DNA of 64,000 nucleotides from assembly GCF_014279975.1 (NCBI RefSeq), contig NZ_CP047936.1, positions 1,178,001 through 1,242,000 on the forward strand. Direction: 5' to 3'. Shown here one piece after another: positions 61,430-64,000 of the stretch (position 1 is its first letter; each line of letters begins with the position of its first letter). The stretch is from Synechococcus sp. BIOS-U3-1 (lineage in GTDB: Bacteria > Cyanobacteriota > Cyanobacteriia > PCC-6307 > Cyanobiaceae). The notes beneath the pieces were generated by a model. The model saw only the letters and a list, made by a program, of their open reading frames with translations, was not told the DNA's origin and searched no databases. Made by a program: the position numbers and the translations under genes.

Positions 61430-61928
61430 TGCTTAGCACCCCTATTGATTTTGTAGATGTTGAGTGTGAAACAAGCGACTGCAAAGCTGACTACAATCAC
61501 CAAGAGATCAGAAGTCGTCAATTGATTCAATCAAGTCCTAACAGGTTAGGACTTTTTTTGCATGTGGTGCGGCGTATAACCGTACTTCAGATCCTCTGAT
61601 CAATGTCAATACACATGGCAAATATCTTTTTAAGCTTTCATGGCTCGAAAATTACAGTATTGGTAGGTTCAAGACATACAAATTGCAAGTAATTAGATGT
61701 TTTTCGTTGTGCGGCTAGACAATTGAATCTCTTTTAATGTCTTGATTGAGGATAAAAAGATCTCACTAACACTTTTAGACTGAATCCAGAAGCTTTGATT
61801 CTAGCATCTCTCAACATTGGAAATATGATACGTAGCTGTCTGGGCGATGATCGCTTTTTAGATCTACAAGTCTTCTTCATGCATTCGCTTTCTTATACAG
61901 AGACCATGATTGTTGAATCAATCATTAG
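61430..61928. other. Gene-poor stretch
   Basis: About 500 nt. It holds a strong plus-strand terminator at 61534-61559, which implies some plus-strand transcript before it, though only a 22-codon frame (61460 on) is seen there. The rest is AT-rich and empty. Confidence 0.4.
61534..61559 (+). terminator. Strong rho-independent terminator (plus strand)
   Basis: AGTCCTAA and TTAGGACT form a perfect 8-bp stem around CAGG, followed directly by a run of T. The gene it serves is not identified; a small RNA or very short gene upstream is possible. Confidence 0.75.
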
Positions 61929-62387
61929 TTATGAAGTGATCTCACAGTGGATATACATGAGCTCAGGAGCGGGGTCCCAGCAAAGCTTTAGCCATGGGCT
62001 CAGCCATGCTTGCTTGCCGGTCACTTCATCCAACCAATAGGTTGAACCTGGATTTTTACGATCTTCTTTCAGCCAGGTAAGGGTCGTTGTCTCTTCTTCA
62101 AGGGGAATACGGCTGACCGTAACTTCCATTGTGGAATAGCGATCAGCTTTTACCTCAGACATCGATCGATAGATGTCGTCCATGATCTGTTCTGTTCCAC
62201 CAACGAGGAGCTCGTTTTTCGTTTTGTATTCAGGCATTGAGAATTGCCACATGCCATCATCCCGACGTTCCATCTGGAATGTCCATTGGTCTAGATCTGG
62301 AGCTGAAGCATTGACTAACTCACGCTCGGCGTCAGTCAGTTGCCAGTATGTTGGTTCAAGCAAGGTAGTGTTTTCTTTTGCAGACAT
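61929..62387 (-). CDS. Uncharacterised Trp-rich protein
   Basis: A 152-residue protein with an ATG start. Many Trp residues (YWQLTDAERELV, DQWTFQMERRDDGMWQFSMP, TLTWLKEDRKNPGSTYWLDE, QAWLSPWLKLCWDPAP) in a beta-rich arrangement. I do not recognise a named domain with certainty; it has the look of small cyanobacteria-only domains of unknown function. Isolated, AT-rich flanks. Confidence 0.65.
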   Translation of the reverse strand: MSAKENTTLLEPTYWQLTDAERELVNASAPDLDQWTFQMERRDDGMWQFSMPEYKTKNELLVGGTEQIMDDIYRSMSEVKADRYSTMEVTVSRIPLEEETTTLTWLKEDRKNPGSTYWLDEVTGKQAWLSPWLKLCWDPAPELMYIHCEITS

Positions 62388-62547
62388 TCAGTAAATTGAA
62401 TGAGGCTTTGTAAATCCAACTATAGAGATTAATGATTGAAATTATTCAATGTCTTGGTTTATGCATTTGATCCCAAAACAAAACCAATGATTTGTTGATA
62501 AAGGTTCACTGTCGGCTGATGCTTTAGGTGAGTCCATCTTTGGATCC

Positions 62548-62724
62548 ATGAACGGTCAGAAACGCTATACGGTGAGATACCGCGAGCCAAGCAGTCGAAG
62601 AATTGAAAACTGCTACTACGCCGGTGATGCCTTCGAGGCCAGGATTTTGGCTATGGAAGCTATTCCTTATATCAAGGCACATCCCCATTCCATCGACCTG
62701 ATTCGCTGTGAGGAATTCAAGTAG
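62548..62724 (+). CDS. Small conserved-looking protein
   Basis: A 58-residue protein, start ATG at 62548. The sequence (KRYTVRYREPSSRRIENCYY, GDAFEARILAMEAIPYIKAHP) has a strand then a helix and resembles small conserved hypothetical proteins of marine picocyanobacteria. A competing minus-strand frame over the same bases is less protein-like. Confidence 0.6.
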   Translation: MNGQKRYTVRYREPSSRRIENCYYAGDAFEARILAMEAIPYIKAHPHSIDLIRCEEFK

Positions 62725-63149
62725 GCATCGATAGGTCTGCTTTTCTGTTATTTGCCGCCCCATGGTTGCCATTTGCTCCATGAAATTGGTTCGAGCAATG
62801 CGTCGTACCCCCCAATCAACAATTGATCGAGTCATTGCATGCGGTTTGTGGGGCTTGGTTGATCGTAAAAGCTCAGGCTTACCGTCGTCTTCAACGCTTA
62901 TCTCATCGATAAGTCCCCCTTAAGGCACTTGCTTTTGAACATCCTTCTAGATGGTTGATGCTCAATTTGTGAGCTGATCCAGTGTTCTTGTCTTCAGCCT
63001 GTGTGGCTCGGTATCTACACCTAAGACGCACTGCAAGGGGCTTCCTTCTGCTTAGTAGCAATTCACTGCTGCCTGAGTTCGCAACATCGATTGCTCTATT
63101 AAGCTTCAAGCCTGTCTGATGGGGATCATCTGTGCAGAAACCTTCGGAT
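62725..63149. other. Gene-poor stretch
   Basis: About 425 nt. A minus-strand frame (62903-63109) and the upstream end of another (up to 62835) are open but unconvincing. No structure recognised. Confidence 0.3.
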
Positions 63150-63257
63150 CTAGTAACGCTCCCATTGCTCTAGAGCGACCTCAGCGGCTTTGAGGATCTT
63201 TTTGACCTGAACGTCTCCAACGCCCCATGAATGGTTCACGAATGCTTTTTTCTGCAA
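63150..63257 (-). CDS. Possible 35-residue helical protein or gene fragment
   Basis: The frame reads MQKKAFVNHSWGVGDVQVKK and onward, ending ...ALEQWERY, from a TTG start; the frame stays open further upstream without any ATG. The helical tail is protein-like. It may be a small gene or the end of a decayed one. Confidence 0.25.
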   Translation of the reverse strand: MQKKAFVNHSWGVGDVQVKKILKAAEVALEQWERY

Positions 63258-63562
63258 GAAACACCTTTTTTGGTCAGTGCTTTGCTGCCCTCTAGGCTTC
63301 CTCTGGTTACTTTCTGAGACCTTCAGCTCAGCTCAATCTTGAGGTTTGCCCTGTCTGGTTGGCCAGCCCGTTCACCCATGAGGCTGAAGTTGCTGCGTTG
63401 AGCCGGGATTGGATCGTTAGACGTTGTGGATGTTTTTGGTTTGATCTGTCGCTTGAACGGCTTTGCTCACAGGGGTTTCGCGTGGTGTTGCACAAACCTA
63501 TCGTCTTAAGCCAACATTAAGGTGTCGCATTCGTCTTTATCTGGGTTCGGGCCCCTGTTGCC
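63258..63562. other. Gene-free stretch
   Basis: About 300 nt with no frame of note; it must hold the promoter of the small gene at 63563. Confidence 0.35.
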
Positions 63563-63742
63563 ATGGCCGCAATCATCCGATTCATGTCCGGTCCAGAACC
63601 GGTCTGGCGTCGCTGTCTTGAGCGTTGCTGGTTTATGGAATGTGATATCGATCCTTTAATTCTTCAGGCTCGTCTGCTCCATCATCAAGGTCGGCATCAA
63701 GATGCGCGTGCTGTGGGAGAGGAGTTACACCCTGTTTTTTGA
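63563..63742 (+). CDS. Small uncharacterised protein
   Basis: A 59-residue protein with ATG at 63563: MAAIIRFMSGPEPVWRRCLE then CWFMECDIDPLILQARLLHH. Rich in Arg, Cys and His in a mainly helical arrangement. Protein-like composition and a higher GC content than the bases after it support a real gene. No named domain recognised. Confidence 0.5.
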   Translation: MAAIIRFMSGPEPVWRRCLERCWFMECDIDPLILQARLLHHQGRHQDARAVGEELHPVF

Positions 63743-64000
63743 ACAGTTTTTACACTCATTACTCAAGCTGTTAATCAGTTGTAATGCAATTCTGATTAGT
63801 GCTTCATATCAATGTATAGATACTGTTAAACTAAATTACTTTCTCTTTGATGTATTATTGCGTGTTAAATTTTGGTTTCAGATGAATCTGACGATTTAAG
63901 TCAATGCCGTATGGGTATTCGTAGGACCCAAAATGTTTTTTGGGGCTTTAAGCAAAAATCATGTCTGAATTAATCAGTGGCGGTGTGTACAGGCTTATGT

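Noticed and set aside
62524-62835. Minus-strand frame opposite the 58-residue gene
   Set aside because: The plus-strand frame has a better start and more protein-like sequence; only the first third of the minus frame looks plausible.

Overview
The window looks like chromosomal DNA of a marine unicellular cyanobacterium of the Synechococcus/Prochlorococcus group, most like marine Synechococcus. This rests on a short bacterial-type (class I) phosphoribulokinase, a genome packed with short tight operons, several families largely restricted to picocyanobacteria (DUF3104, DUF3764, DUF3685/Ycf55, DUF3727, PAP/fibrillin), and Nif11-leader peptide genes of the prochlorosin kind. No rRNA, tRNA, insertion sequence, CRISPR array or prophage was recognised.

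Region by region: (1) 1-18,700 is core housekeeping: accD (cut by the left edge), ferritin, prepilin peptidase, prk, leuB, lpxD, then an almost continuous minus-strand run (proB, YqeG-like phosphatase, DUF3727, ruvX, GNAT-like protein, F420-ligase-like protein, thioredoxin-like PSI factor, DUF3685, Fur, hisA), followed by a CSP41-like epimerase, a CDP-alcohol phosphatidyltransferase and a CBS protein. (2) 18,700-30,300 holds envelope and transport genes: an L,D-transpeptidase, the phosphoesterase PdeM, a GluR0-like ligand-gated ion channel, a DUF296-glutaredoxin fusion, an ABC ATPase/ZIP/porin operon and a Nudix hydrolase. (3) 30,300-44,300 is a sparse, AT-richer accessory stretch of small orphan genes, remnants and hairpins. 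It carries two Nif11-leader RiPP precursor genes with a duplicated upstream control block, two DUF3104 paralogues and a large C13-like cysteine peptidase. (4) 44,400-59,600 returns to dense gene order: ligase-associated helicase, ATP-dependent DNA ligase and exonuclease, nadA, a metallophosphoesterase plus glycosyltransferase pair, an endolysin-like lysozyme, a TPM protein, a MidA-type methyltransferase, aroB, a sugar ABC permease, purK and, directly after it, a rod-shaped RNA that fits 6S RNA. (5) 59,600-64,000 is again sparse, with small uncharacterised genes.

Systems that work together: lhr-ligase-exonuclease (44.5-50.1 kb) and pdeM (21.4-22.2 kb) make up the four-component ligase-associated DNA repair set, split over two loci. 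The ABC ATPase, ZIP carrier and outer-membrane porin form one tight operon that probably handles a metal. The best candidate for something undescribed is the pair of orphan lanthipeptide-like precursors (32,755-33,447) sharing a promoter motif at identical spacing, with no modifying enzyme nearby. Starts were moved from the longest reading frame where start codons, overlaps or family length argued for it. All functional calls come from reading the sequence; none was checked against a database.
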